Assembly (NCBI GenBank): GCA_963942565.1 | Contig: OZ012685.1 | Span: forward strand, 47,120,977 to 47,184,976 | DNA from: Maea johnstoni | Taxonomy: Eukaryota; Annelida; Polychaeta; Spionida; Magelonidae | Direction of reading: 5' to 3' | Length of the DNA stretch: 64,000 nt | Notes under the pieces: generated by a model | Told to the model about the DNA's origin: nothing | Database searches by the model: none | Seen by the model: the letters and a program-made list of their open reading frames with translations, nothing else | Made by a program: the position numbers and the translations under genes | Shown here: one piece after another, positions 23,463 to 34,469 of the stretch | Layout: each line of letters begins with the position of its first letter | How positions within the stretch are numbered: the first letter of the stretch is position 1

Positions 23463-24872
23463 ATCCCCCTGTTTGTATATACAGTCCAGGACAGCATCAC
23501 TCAACACCACCATTTATCTCCATTGAGAGATGTAATTAACTGTAAATCAATTATACAGACATTACTGCATCAGGGCCTGGCAGTATATAGGGGTTTATTT
23601 CAGGAGGGAATTATTTCGTCACCATCCCTTTTCTGCCATGTACGGCTGAATTGTGACCAGTGATTGGTTGATGGAGGAAGAAACCAAAGTGCCCACAGAT
23701 CACTACCAACTTACCATAAATTGATAGCAACATATTACCATTTTCCGAAGGTTGTCATGGTGAACACAAACACTGTATCAGGTGCATTATGGGAGTAGGA
23801 ATTCAGCACCATGTTCATTGTGCCCATTTTGACCAATCTGGTGTCAGGAAGGTTTTTCCTGTGAACTATGGTTGAGGAAACACAGACAATTTGAAGGTTT
23901 TGGAGGGAAAAGAGAAGAGGGTTTAGACTGGACAGAGAGAGAGCAACTTAGAGATCAACTTCGACAATAGATGAAGAATAGCAGAGTCAACCTAGTTTAC
24001 GTTGTTCTCTACAAGGTGGTGTGGAATCCCAGTACCCTGCAAGGCTTGTTGTGGTCGACACACAGCACTAGAAGAAGGAAGGAAGGCATGGGGTTCTATG
24101 TCGCTTTCAACAGCTTAGGTCATATCGCAACCACATAGAAACCCGCAACCAGGAAGAAATTCCTTCTCTTTACGAATAGTTCCAAGGGATCTTTATGTTG
24201 TAGAGGGATCATAGGTAGCCCTCCGCAACGCCACACATTTAGTAACCACTGGGCCAAGGCAGATCCCTGACACTAAAGGGTACAAACAAAGTAAATGTCA
24301 TATAAAATAATGCTTACACAAAAAGTAATAGATCAAATTATGTATATATTCAAACGAGCATTGGGATCGTTTGTGCTACACCCCTATCATTACTGTTCCC
24401 ATTAAGAAAATTAACATAGCCTGTCTAGACCTGGAGCCTTGGGGGCATCTGTCTGTTTCATCACCACCCCCTCAGTACCGATGAATGGCCCTATTAGAGC
24501 TGACACGGCTGTGATGAGACTTCCCACATCCTCTAGACTAGAGGAGCTTGTCTGGTTAAGGACGACAGGATTTACGAGCTTCCCCGCGACCCTGTTCATC
24601 AATGAAGCTGCTGTTGGGTGGGATGAAACTCCCCATATGACCACCTGCTACTCTGCCTCAAGCATGTGTGTGTTGATTGAGAGAAGGAAGGTTTTTTGTT
24701 TGACCCAAAGAATGCTCCTAGTTGAGGTTAGCAACTGCCTGAGGGCATAGCAGTGTGTATAAACACCTAGAGGTCTCGGCAGTGTTCACACCATTCAGAA
24801 TCCTTTCATTTAATAGGCTACATCAGGTGCTTAAACCTATTAGCAATCCACCTTCAATACCACTATCTATGA
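23463..24872. other. 1.4-kb segment present only in copy A
   Basis: Copy B joins CAGCTGATCC directly to ATGATAAGGG at about 49,550, skipping this segment. No terminal repeats or TSD bracket it, so a deletion in copy B is more likely than an insertion in copy A. It contains a SINE-F copy and, at 24,411-24,750, overlapping open frames on both strands (77 codons minus, 103 plus) with no domain I recognise. Confidence 0.75.
24032..24270 (-). mobile_element. SINE-F (tRNA-like, CTTCC tail), copy A
   Basis: On the minus strand: GATCTGCCTTGGCCCAGTGG, AAGATCCCTTGGAACTATTCG, GGAATTTCTTCCTGG, TGACCTAAGCTGTTGAAAG and a CTTCC-repeat tail. It matches segments near 25.8, 50.1 and 58.4 kb. Confidence 0.7.
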
Positions 24873-25020
24873 TAAGGGTTTTATAAAGCTATTAAATGGT
24901 GGCATTGTATCAATAATCCCCAGTCAGAGCTTGCAGTGGGGTTTACTGAACAGAAATTATCAAATTGAAATTATATTGGCTACAATTAAAAGAAATAAAT
25001 AGCCATTTATCAAAAGGTAA

Positions 25021-25481
25021 GGCCACTCCAATTTATTTACTTGTCTTACGTGCTCAGGAGGTAGGAAATGAGCCATTTTGGAATATAAAAAAAGTTGAAA
25101 AATGTGACTTTTTTTATTATTTTTTTTTTTTTAGAGTCTGCCGACTAGGACTGGTAGCGATATGTTTCTACCAGCCTATTCTCAACTAAATAAAAACAAT
25201 CAATCAATTAATCCCTGTAACCTGAAGGGTGGGAGGTATGCCTCCTCAAGTCTGAGGCTCTACTACAGCAATGATAGCTTCCTGTAGTTGATTGAATCAC
25301 CCTCACAAAGAATATTCTTAAAACTTGCACTTTTTTTTTTTTTGGAGTCTGACAGAAAATTTCAAAACCACTTTCGTCCGTAAGACACCAAAGGTGACTT
25401 TTTTTTTCTTTTTTTTTGGAGTCTGACAGGATTTTTTTTCCAAAAAAAGCTCGTAAGACAAGTGATTAAATTGGAGTGGCC
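25021..25481. mobile_element. Harbinger-like element, TAA TSD, copy A only
   Basis: Inverted termini GGCCACTCCAATTTA...CTTGTCTTACG of about 30 bp enclose 461 bp. TAA is duplicated (25018-25020 and 25482-25484). Copy B has the empty site AAAAGGTAACGTAG at 49,698-49,710. The interior has T-homopolymer tracts and repeated GGAGTCTGAC words but no transposase. Confidence 0.93.
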
Positions 25482-25554
25482 TAACGTAGATTTGCATGTA
25501 GCTATTCATTTCCAAATTTGATCGCATCTACATACTTATACGCTCATAAACAGA

Positions 25555-25785
25555 ATGCAATTTATAGACGATGCTTCATTAGGATCTAAAAGCGTTGTTA
25601 ACACATTGCGAGTTGGCCTGCTTTGCTGTTCGGCCCCCTTTGCATACATGCTTGAGTCTCAATACTTCCCACCACAACATGTTAGAACTGTTGAACTAGG
25701 TGTATGTGTTCTACTCCTAGATATCATTTCTACCTCAGATCAACTTGTTCTCAACATGCTTATATGCCTATCCGGTGTTTTATAG
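25555..25785 (+). other. 76-codon open frame, not supported as a gene
   Basis: The frame is also present in copy B (49,775-50,044), where a (CAAAAAA)-type insertion changes its C-terminal part. No domain, signal or splice context was recognised. Conservation only reflects the block duplication. Confidence 0.25.
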
Positions 25786-25811
25786 TAAGCTCTACTAGAA
25801 CCCTGCTGTTG

Positions 25812-26110
25812 AGATCCATTCCCATGGCTGAGTGGTCTAGTGCATGGTGAGGGATCTGCAGTGGCCCAACTTGGTTACGATGCCTGGTTCCAAATGTTTA
25901 TGGTACTTCTGCAACTGAAAGACCCCTTGGAATTCTTCTTGGAGATAAGGTAATTTCTTCCCGGTTTCTATCTCGTCCCGATATGGCCTAAGCTGCTGAA
26001 AGGAAAACCCATTCCTTCCTTCCTTCTCTGGTATCTCTTCTACCAGTCATGCCCCATTGGTTAGAACTTCGACTCCCAAACAGAGGGGCGCTGGTTCGAT
26101 TCCCCATCAT
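25812..26110 (+). mobile_element. SINE-F and a second tRNA-like SINE head, copy A
   Basis: 25,826-26,035 has GGCTGAGTGGTCTAG, GAAAGACCCCTTGGAA, AATTTCTTCCCGG and GGCCTAAGCTGCTGAAAGG with a CTTCC tail. It is followed at 26,047-26,104 by ATTGGTTAGAACTTCGACT and a good B box (GGTTCGATTCC). Copy B (50,318-50,355) has lost the B-box segment, so this is not a functional tRNA. Confidence 0.65.
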
Positions 26111-26277
26111 GTCCAAGGATCATTAAATAAAATGACAACTCTAAATGTGTTTCAGAGCCGTTGAATACTGTGTCCCCTCCTGAAGGGCAGTGGGAACAGC
26201 AGGCACCCGCGGCTCTTTCGTGAAAAGTTCAGGCCACTCAAACCAATTGGGTTATTGCAATAATGTATGTATAGACG

Positions 26278-26460
26278 CTAAAGGTAGCTTGACCTACATT
26301 GGTTATTAGGTCACCAGCTGACCTATATTATCACGTCCTCTGAAGTTTACCTCACCTACAATGGTTATTAGGTCACCAGCTGACCTAAATTACCACATCT
26401 TTGAGAACTCTGTAGGTCAACTGGTGACCTAAATACTATCGTAGGTCAAACTACCTTCAG
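26278..26460. mobile_element. fold-back MITE (CTAAAGGTAG ends), copy A
   Basis: The left end CTAAAGGTAGCTTGACCTAC is mirrored by GTAGGTCAAACTACCTTCAG. Two internal copies of TAGGTCACCAGCTGACCTA face an inverted TAGGTCAACTGGTGACCTA, so the whole element can fold. It is present in both copies (B at 50,524-50,705). Confidence 0.8.
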
Positions 26461-26557
26461 GCCATATACATATTTGCAATATTCCAATTCCATACAGCCT
26501 GGAGGTAAGCTGTTGGTAATCCAAAATGGTAGTGCTCTGAATTCACGGTCAAAGTAG

Positions 26558-26632
26558 TAGCCCCTCTATAATGGACACCCTTTATTGTGGACACTAAGAC
26601 TGGTCTCATAAGTGTCAACATCAGAGGGGTTC
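26558..26632. mobile_element. very short inverted-repeat element (CCCCTCT ends)
   Basis: CCCCTCTATAATGGACAC faces GTGTCAACATCAGAGGGG across about 75 bp. The same structure occurs in copy B at about 50,803-50,876. It could be a small mariner-like MITE, but the TSD is not clear. Confidence 0.5.
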
Positions 26633-26767
26633 CACCCTATATATCACTAATGGTTGGCAGACAGACTCATGTCCACAACGTTAAGTCGATTAATTAATGA
26701 ATAATTAAGCTCGCATGGATATCTTTTTCGGGTATCGATGTTCATATTCGTCAGGCCGTCAGGGTAC

Positions 26768-26968
26768 CAGGACCTGCCCTGATGGCCATGTGGTCTAAGG
26801 CGTTGCCATTTACTCCTAGCTGTCTCTCACCACTGTCCGAATTAGAATCCCTTCGGGGGCAGGTGAGAAAGTTGCCAGTGACTTGGGGTTAGGCGGTGGT
26901 TTTCGCCGGGTACTCCACCAGTTACAATTGGCTCTTCACGACTCAGCCGCAATATGGCATAAACCTTT
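26768..26968 (+). mobile_element. tRNA-derived SINE, copy A
   Basis: The head ATGTGGTCTAAGGCGTTG with a B-box-like region is followed by GTTGCCAGTGACTTGGGG, AGGCGGTGGTTTTCG and CGGGTACTCCACCAGTTAC. The 3' tail kept in copy B (51,015-51,240, ending GAAATTCCAAATCC) is missing here. Confidence 0.88.
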
Positions 26969-27309
26969 CAGGTTTATATGTTCATACTAGTCAGGTTAGG
27001 ATGGAGACTGGTGTGTTACATAGGCGTGTATCGATTTCTTCTCCATCAGTCACGTCTTCAACAATGGCAGGAGGTGACCTCACGTCCCCAGCCCGCCCTG
27101 GTCGCCAGAGACGAGATGTCGACGAGGAGGATTAGAGAAATTAATGGGCGAGGCACAGAGAGGGGTGTGCGCCTGCTTCACAGTAGCACACAGACCTGTG
27201 ACTGAAAAACTGTGTGCACTGAAAATAAACAACGTCGCTCCCGTGAACGGTTCGTTAATAGGAAATGAGTGATGACGTGGTTAGTGAAAACCAGTAGCAG
27301 CAGTCTATC

Positions 27310-27490
27310 GTCAGCAGGACCAGCAGCAGCGGTAGTAGTAGTAGTAGTTGTAGTAGTAGTAGTAGTAGTAGTAGCAACAGCAGCAGCAGCAGTAGCAGTA
27401 GTAGTAGTAATGGCAGCAGCAGCAATAGTAGTACATGTAGTAGTAGTGGGGGTGGTGGTGGTAGCAGCAGCAGCAGAAGTAGTAGCAGCA
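27310..27490. repeat. (AGT)/(AGC) trinucleotide microsatellite, copy A
   Basis: Mixed AGT, AGC and GGT trinucleotides. The copy B array (51,604-51,775) differs in length and order. The poly-Leu, poly-Val and poly-Ala frames are artefacts. Confidence 0.96.
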
Positions 27491-27801
27491 GCAATAATAC
27501 AGTGAGAACTCTAATTGTGAACATCTTTTTGTGCGAATACAATATTCTTGGTCCCATTTGCACCTTCTACATCGAGAAAAGACCTCTGACACCTGAGCAA
27601 CCTCTAATATGAGTGCTTTTGCGCGGTCCCAATGAGTTCACATCTCCGCGGATTCACTTTACAATGTAATTGAGTCCGTAGGTGTGGATTATATTGGTTT
27701 GCGGTGATGGAAGCAGAATGCAAAATCAAAGCTTTGCTGGTAAAGTATAACATGATGTCTTGAATTCATCAGTGATTTTTGGAAGGGGTGTCTGAGTTGA
27801 A

Positions 27802-27978
27802 TGACCCTTACAATGCTGAGGATACCTTTGTCCAAAGCACAAGGACGCAACGATTTTTGAAAACCTAAACCTTGTCATGTTGGTATTAATTGGATCCATG
27901 TGCTAGAGTTTCAGTAATTTCTCAGGTTTTTTGCATCATTTTGTATGCCAAATAAGCCACCACCATCATAAGGGTTAA
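27802..27978 (-). mobile_element. piggyBac-like TTAACCCTT MITE, copy A
   Basis: It starts TGACCCTTACAATGCTGAGG and ends on TTAA (27975-27978) with CATCATAAGGGTTAA. It is shortened in the middle. The copy B allele (52,074-52,225) has a further internal deletion of about 27 bp. Confidence 0.87.
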
Positions 27979-28165
27979 GAGAAACAAAAGGGTGAGTCAC
28001 AGATGACTAGTGGTTATTCAACTGTTTCTGTGCGTCCTGTTCATATCCACTTATGGTCGGAAGGTTTTTTTCCCTCTCGTATGAAATGTGACCCGGCGCG
28101 CCGCATATTCTCTATGTGAGCAATAAGGGCGAAGACTGGTGATGTCGGCAGTACGTTCTGGTGCC

Positions 28166-28377
28166 TTAACCCTTATGCGGCTGATGGCTAATTTGGCCAA
28201 TAAAAAATTATGCAAAATCCTGAAAAATGGCTGAAACCCTGGCACATGGGTACTCATCTGAGAGTACTCAGCAAGAGCTATCTAATGAATACCAACATGA
28301 CAGGGATTATATGGTTTTCAAAACACTTTCCGTTCTTGTGCTCTGGACGAAAGTAGCCTCAGCATTGGAAGGGTTAA
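28166..28377 (+). mobile_element. piggyBac-like TTAACCCTT MITE, copy A
   Basis: TTAA at 28166-28169 and 28374-28377. Termini TTAACCCTTATGCGGCTG and CAGCATTGGAAGGGTTAA, 212 bp. Its allele in copy B is 52,414-52,625. Confidence 0.93.
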
Positions 28378-28682
28378 AGCTGGAACTGTTTCAGACTGTT
28401 GGGCCCACACTGTGCCTCTGTCAGGATGACTGAGGGGGAGAGTAAAGTATCTGGTTAGCGAGACGATAAACGTTATGGATCACAGATGTTCCTGTGGAAA
28501 ACCCTGGCGAGAAAGTGAAATATCGTCCCCACACTCAGACACTTGTTCATCAGGGCGGCCGCTCTGTAGCAAGTGGTGTGCCGTAGGTCGTGGGAGAGGG
28601 TGAACTTCTCTGATGAGGAAAGGTATCCCTCTCTGAAGCTGATGGCAGGGAATTATTTGTATCCAATTTACTGAACACACAT

Positions 28683-28798
<116 letters not shown>

Positions 28799-29064
28799 TG
28801 ATATTCAAAGAGGTTATGTGTTATGATCGAGTTTAGGTGTCTACGAGTTTGAGACAAAAAGCTCCACTGAACAGGTAGATTCCAAACCTTGGTAAATCAT
28901 GTTAGAAATGAATGGTTAGGAAAATGCTGAACGTCTTGACTTTAATTTAACTGACATGTATGTGTTTGTTTTCTGGTGTAACTATCTGCGCAATACATGA
29001 AGAAACAACGGACGTTCTGACGATGCACTTAGTGAACATCTCAGGAGTAATGTTGCGGTATTTC

Positions 29065-29352
29065 CTTGGATTAAGAAAAGAATGGATATGTAACGAGAGA
29101 CCAATTACTATATGCCCTAAAGTTACATGCTGGCCTCATGCCAGGACTACCAGATAAGGCAGCAGGGCGAGGTCACGTGGGAACAAGGACCAATCAGGGC
29201 TCTTGCATCGATTACATTACAGAGAAACCTTATCTCCACCACCTGCTGGGGGTGCCCAGAGCACCTATTAGCGACTATTAGTTGACACTGGTTGAGGCTA
29301 GCATGTTCAGGTTGACCGGCTGGTTTCCATTCCATGTGTTTGGTCTTCTAAG
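29065..29352 (+). mobile_element. 7-TSD MITE present only in copy A
   Basis: It starts CTTGGATTAAGAAAAGAATGG and ends TTGGTCTTCTAAG. GTATTTC is duplicated at 29058-29064 and 29353-29359. Copy B reads straight through as GAGGTATTTCTACTGG (53,308-53,323), the empty site. The 288-bp body has CCACCTGCTGGGGGTGCC not seen in other copies. Confidence 0.94.
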
Positions 29353-30042
29353 GTATTTCTACTGGAGGAAGAAGCGTTTCGTCTCGTATCGCTGGTTCCT
29401 GAGCCCAGACTACTATTTCATCACATATCTCTCCAGCGGCCCGCTGGCTAGATGAGATTTTTGGTCCACGGACCAGCAGCAGCGTGGAAAAGCTCTGCTG
29501 ATATGGCGGCAAGAATCATCTCTTTTGCAGGAATGCCATCAAGATTTCGAGAGTCGGATATAGCAGCAGCGGCAATGTATATATGGTTCTATGTCCACAG
29601 GTAACCTGCCTCCCAGGCCGGAGTCAGGAAATACTACCACTAAGAGCAGAGATACGTAAAGTTGATTTTTTAGCACTTCAGTTCGGATAAATCCTTGCCT
29701 ATGCGGTGCGTATTGATGTCACAGGTACATGTAGCCCACGACTGAGTCTGAGTCTGAGCCCACGACTGAGTTTGAAAATACCATCACTGAGAGCAGAGAT
29801 ATTTAAAGATGATTTTTGAGCCCTTCAGTTCAGATAAATTCTCGCTTATGTGGTGCATATTGAGGCCGCGTCTTGTATGTCAGCTGGTGTCCTGAGATTA
29901 GACCAAATCCAACAGCCTACATAGGAACACTGCTTATGTGGAAACGTTTGAACAACAGGATTGGCATCTGCCCTAAGAGATACTATCGCCTTAGTTTATT
30001 CATGAACACTGAAGTGTACCCAAGATGCGGCACACGATTGTA

Positions 30043-30217
30043 CAGGTGAACTTGTATATGACGGACTCAATGGGACCAGGAAAATTGGTCCGTCATATGC
30101 AAAATCCGTCGTATACATATGACGAATACTTGATATGCATCGGACTGGGACCAAGCATATCGTCCGTCATATGCAAAAATCCGTCATAAAGTGGTCCGTC
30201 ATATCCAAGTTCACCTG
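30043..30217. mobile_element. Tc1/mariner-like MITE, TA TSD, copy A only
   Basis: Termini CAGGTGAACTTG and CAAGTTCACCTG are inverted, with further GTCCGTCATAT inverted words inside. TA occurs at 30041-30042 and 30218-30219. Copy B shows the empty site GATTGTATTGTAG around 54,626-54,638. 175 bp, no coding capacity. Confidence 0.95.
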
Positions 30218-30414
30218 TATTGTAGTGTATGTTTATTGACTGGATATTGACTTACATTGAAGATATTGCCTTTGATACCCCCATTCCTCTTCCGTACACA
30301 GGCATTTGCTTCAGAAGTTGCCTCGAGTGTAGTCCTCATAGACTAGTGTAGTACATGTAGTATGATGTTGATGATGAAGTGATGACAGGGGACCAGTACG
30401 CCTACCCTTCCGAA

Positions 30415-30690
30415 GCACCTGTATTCCCTAGCTGACACAAACCCCTGTTACAGGGTACTGTTTGCTTGCACATACCTGGCAATGAGCTAGGATGATTGCT
30501 TCAAGGAGATGTTCTCTCATCTCAATATCATACCTTCGCTTACCCTCCGATGCGCAGGTATTTCCTAGCTGACGCAAAACCCCGTTAGAGGGTACTGTTT
30601 GCCTGCACATACCTGGTGAGGAGGTAGGATGATTACTGCAAGGAGATCTCTCTCAGCTGCTCTCCCTCTGCGCAGAGAGCAGCAAGGATA
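30415..30690. repeat. 137-bp tandem repeat, two units, copy A
   Basis: Units share CTAGCTGACACAAACCCC, GGGTACTGTTTGC, GCACATACCTGG and AGGATGATTGCTTCAAGGAG. Copy B has three units (54,835-55,235), so the locus varies in unit number. Confidence 0.9.
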
Positions 30691-30909
30691 GTTAGTCGAA
30701 TAAGGAGAACCTCCAGGTCTCAGCTGCTCAGGGTCAACCTGAGCAGGTGCGAAGAATTTGCGTTATTTTGAGAGATTCCTACAGAATCGGAGTCACGAAA
30801 AATAAAAATAACATACCTTAAAGGAAAAATAAAGCAAACCTATGTTAAACCTTCAAAGAAATGTCTCAAATAATCAGTATGAAGTAGAATCACTATTTTA
30901 TTCAACCAA

Positions 30910-31134
30910 TTAGTGCTCAAAGCTGTCAACGGCAGCCTGGCAATTTTGGCGAAATCTTTCAAAAGAAAACTCTTCAATGGGTGAAGGGTCAGGATTAATC
31001 AATTGAGGGCGTGGTTTTAAATATAACGCAAAATAATTTGACCCAAAAATATCACTCCGGGATGTGCCCCCATCATTGATATGATGTATTTGCCTTTCAA
31101 GGTTAGGTTTCGAGTCACCCACGACTGACGACAC
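30910..31134 (-). other. 74-codon open frame, possible terminal-exon remnant
   Basis: The minus-strand frame ends ...EEFSFERFRQNCQ, then AAVDSFEH and a stop, and AATAAA follows 14 bp downstream, which resembles a 3' exon. The copy B counterpart (about 55,460-55,695) contains in-frame stops, though its length differences are multiples of three. No family recognised; it may be a chance frame or a decayed exon. Confidence 0.22.
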
Positions 31135-31387
31135 AACTTGCAGGGGCTTAGCCAGGACCCGTCCTACCTGTCTTTTGGACAGGTAGTTTCCTAAAACCCA
31201 AGTACAGCTGATGACTAGGGTTCTAGATTAAGCATTTTCTCAAGTACCGGCAGGTCATGGATGAATAAATAGAGTAAGGGAATGGCCATAAGTGTTTTGC
31301 AATGGTATTCACATCAACGTCATACTACTTGCTCAGCCCACGTGGAGCCGACATTCACATGTACAAGGTGCGGTTCCTATCGCCTGA

Positions 31388-31585
31388 CAATGGAATTTCG
31401 TTTTCCGTCTTTTTCTGCCATATTTCGGCTAAGTCGTGACTTTCCAGGAAACCGGAGTACCCGGCGAAAACCACCGCCTCATCCCAGGTTATTGGTATTC
31501 GTACATGCCCCGGTCCTGATTCGAACCCAAGCAGTTGTGAGAGACAGATAGCGGTCAGTGGCAACGCCTTAGACCACACGGCAAT
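31388..31585 (-). mobile_element. tRNA-derived SINE, copy A
   Basis: Reverse orientation: TGGAATTTCGTTTTCCGTC, GAAACCGGAGTACCCGGCG, AAAACCACCGCCTCATCCC, B box GGTTCGAATC (as complement) and CGCCTTAGACCACACGG. Its allele in copy B is 55,884-56,090. Confidence 0.9.
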
Positions 31586-31878
31586 CAAGGCAGTCCCGTT
31601 TCCTATCGACCAGCAGTCACTGTGAACCAAAACCCGAGATAAAGAGAGCATGCGGTGTCTGGTTACATCCCGCCCCTCCCAAGGTGTTCGTTCAGGCATC
31701 TATTACATAACACCTGCAATGCAGTTCAGGTGGTGATGTACTATTCCTGAGTCAGGTAAATATTCAAATTAGCATCATCAGAGGCAGCAGCAGAAAGTGG
31801 CATGATCAGGAGTAATGCTACTGCAGAGTACATATATATCACATTATATAGGCTTCATGCTGAACGCATGAATGCATA

Positions 31879-32010
<132 letters not shown>

Positions 32011-32053
32011 ATGTATGTACGAGTGTGTAGTGTGTACAGTATATAGGAGTTAA

Positions 32054-32237
32054 AAGGGCAAATGCATTTGCAAAAGCCCCCGTATGGCTGTCTCAGGCCT
32101 GGTACTTACTCACTTCTGTAAGCCATAACTGAAGAGTGCTGAAGAGGACAGGTTTGGGGGAGGTCTTATTTGAAATAAGAAGATGACATGTATAAGCTCA
32201 TTTTGATTCTAAACCATTTTGATGGTGCATTTGCCCT
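32054..32237. mobile_element. TTAA-target MITE (AAGGGCAAATGCA ends), copy A
   Basis: TTAA at 32050-32053 and 32238-32241. Termini AAGGGCAAATGCA and TGCATTTGCCCTT are inverted. The copy B allele (56,739-57,196) contains a nested type IV element. piggyBac- or Kolobok-type, not distinguishable. Confidence 0.82.
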
Positions 32238-32579
32238 TTAACTAACCGACACCGAGGCGTCAGAATGCATCTGCTCGCCCACTATCCTGTTGGTAAGTAG
32301 CCCGTCCCAGCAACAGTCACACTTTAGGGCGCCATAAATAATGGTGATCTCAGCCACTTATGCCACATTATCGCGCACTTGCGGCGCATTGTTTACCTCA
32401 GTGAAGAGGCCTGCCCTGGCTGTGTGTTGACAGTGCGGCGGTGCGGGGGAGACCAGAGCATGTCATAACAATGCGGCCAGATGGCCTTCTAGACTGGCTC
32501 CCCACCACACGGGCACTGGGGCAGATGCTAACTCCTTCTCCCCCACATACAACACACAGACATGACTGCCTCGAAAATA

Positions 32580-32856
32580 CTTAGATGAATGAAAAACAAG
32601 CGGATATGAAACCAGCCGGTCAACCTGACCAAGCTGGCTGCGGCAAGTACAATGACCAAAATGTCGTGTTCTACGCGTGTTGGTGCAAGCTTGTCTGTTT
32701 TACAAGGTAAACGATGCGAGAGCCCTCATTGGTATTTGTCTCCTAGTGACGTCACACTTTGCCCGGGTCGAGACCCCTGGCATGGACAGGCCTTCACTAT
32801 ATAGCGCTTAAAGGAATTCGTCTCTCGCTACATATCCATTCTTTTATTCATCTAAG
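32580..32856 (-). mobile_element. 7-TSD MITE, copy A
   Basis: CTTAGATGAATGAAAAAC at the left and ATTCTTTTATTCATCTAAG at the right, 277 bp. Flanks GAAAATA (32573-32579) and GAAAAAA (32857-32863) match at 6 of 7. The region is rearranged in copy B, so its empty site cannot be read cleanly. Confidence 0.9.
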
Positions 32857-33357
32857 GAAAAAACAAGCAAACCTTCCTCATCTCTTATAGACTCTAAGAA
32901 GAACATAAGACTCACTCGATGTCTCTCATATGGACACCAAGTAGTAGATTAGTCGGCAGTCGGCACATCCCTCTTTTTATTAAAAGTGGATGTTTGCTTG
33001 TTTGGGCGGTCCCTGTGTGAGGGTAGAATGTTTACCATCCTCCTTATTCTCCTCACGCTCGTATCTACATTCCCAGATCTTCCAGGGCTCATCAGTATTC
33101 ATTAGAGGTCACCTGTACCCAATTTCCTATCAGACAAAGCTCGTCAGCCCCCAACCTCCCCCCACGTACCGCGACGACTGCTGCATGTCGAGAGATGTCA
33201 AGAAAGGAAAAGAAATGAGGCCTCAAACTCTACCCATAACTCTTCCTCAAATATCTTAAAAGTTAGTGTTGTATTGGTAAGTCTAACCAAGGACCTTGTG
33301 CATGTGTGTGTGTGTGTGTTAGATAAATAAAAACAATCAAGGTATGGATGTATGTAC

Positions 33358-33390
33358 GTATGTATATATGTATATCTATCTATCTATCTA

Positions 33391-33458
<68 letters not shown>

Positions 33459-33484
33459 GATAGATAGATATATATGTGTGTGTA

Positions 33485-33578
<94 letters not shown>

Positions 33579-33599
33579 TATACATATATATATATATAT

Positions 33600-33640
<41 letters not shown>
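33358..33640. repeat. compound (AT)n/(GATA)n/(TG)n microsatellite, copy A
   Basis: AT blocks flanked by CTAT/GATA tetranucleotides with a TGTG patch near 33,476. Copy B (59,326-59,438) is a simple shorter AT array. Confidence 0.97.
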
Positions 33641-33953
33641 CATAGCTCTATAATCTCATTTGACAACAAGTATCACCACTGAGATAGTCGACATACACTG
33701 GAAAATTCGGGCCCACACGTAGGCAAGTGGAAAATCCTTCAAATATCTTCCTTCCAGCCTGACCAATTCTGAACAATCTCTTCATTGTACGAAATACCTC
33801 TGAATTCCTAACTGTCTCGGTCTAAATTCTAAACATTCCTAGTAATATTTGTAAAGGTCAATGTGTATTCGCAGTGTGCAGTCGCCGACTCCAACATGTG
33901 ACTGAGATAAGGTATCTGACGTCCCACTAAGACAGCGAGTTATCATCTTTGGT

Positions 33954-34161
33954 TTAACCCCTTTTCTGTGGCTGATTGGGTCAATACAACATGATGCTAA
34001 AATGCTTGGAAATGACTGAAACCATGGCAAATGGGTACTCATCTGCGAGTGCTCAGCGAGGACTTTCCAATGAATACCAACATGACAGGGATTAGATAGT
34101 CTTCAAGAAAATTGCATTCTTGTGCCTTTGGCAAAAGTACTTTCAGCATTGAAAGGGTTAA
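33954..34161 (+). mobile_element. piggyBac-like TTAACCCTT MITE, copy A
   Basis: TTAA at 33954-33957 and 34158-34161, left end TTAACCCCTTTTCTGTGGC, right end CAGCATTGAAAGGGTTAA. Allele in copy B: 59,736-59,928 (shorter). Confidence 0.92.
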
Positions 34162-34264
34162 CATGGCCAATCTTCTCCATGAACGTCCCTGACCATAGTG
34201 CCCATTTCCTGATGAGTGTGTACGGGTCAGAGAACAGGTGGTGAATGGAGCTGTATGATCCGCC

Positions 34265-34469
34265 TTAACCCAACCAATGCTGAGGCTACTTTCATCCAAA
34301 GCACAGTGACGCAAAGATTTTTGAAGACCATCTAAACTCTGCCATGTTGGTATTCGTTGGGCAGCTCTTGCTGAGTACTCTAAGATGAGTACCCATGTGC
34401 CAGGGTTTATATCATTTTTCAGGCTGTATGCATCATGTCCATAGTAGGCACCAGCAGCATAGGGGTTAA
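34265..34469 (-). mobile_element. piggyBac-like TTAACCCTT MITE, copy A, inverted relative to its neighbour
   Basis: TTAA at 34265-34268 and 34466-34469, starting TTAACCCAACCAATGCTGAGG. It lies about 100 bp from the plus-strand copy at 33,954, so the pair forms a long inverted repeat. Allele in copy B: 60,032-60,236. Confidence 0.92.

Noticed and set aside
26047-26110. Functional tRNA gene
   Set aside because: Only a good B box is present, the cloverleaf fails, and the allele in copy B has lost the B box.
27255-27592. Poly-Leu, poly-Val and poly-Cys frames
   Set aside because: They come from the AGT/AGC trinucleotide array, whose unit order differs between the two copies.
31282-31699. Coding frames of 89 and 114 codons
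   Set aside because: Both lie over a tRNA-derived SINE, which is non-coding.
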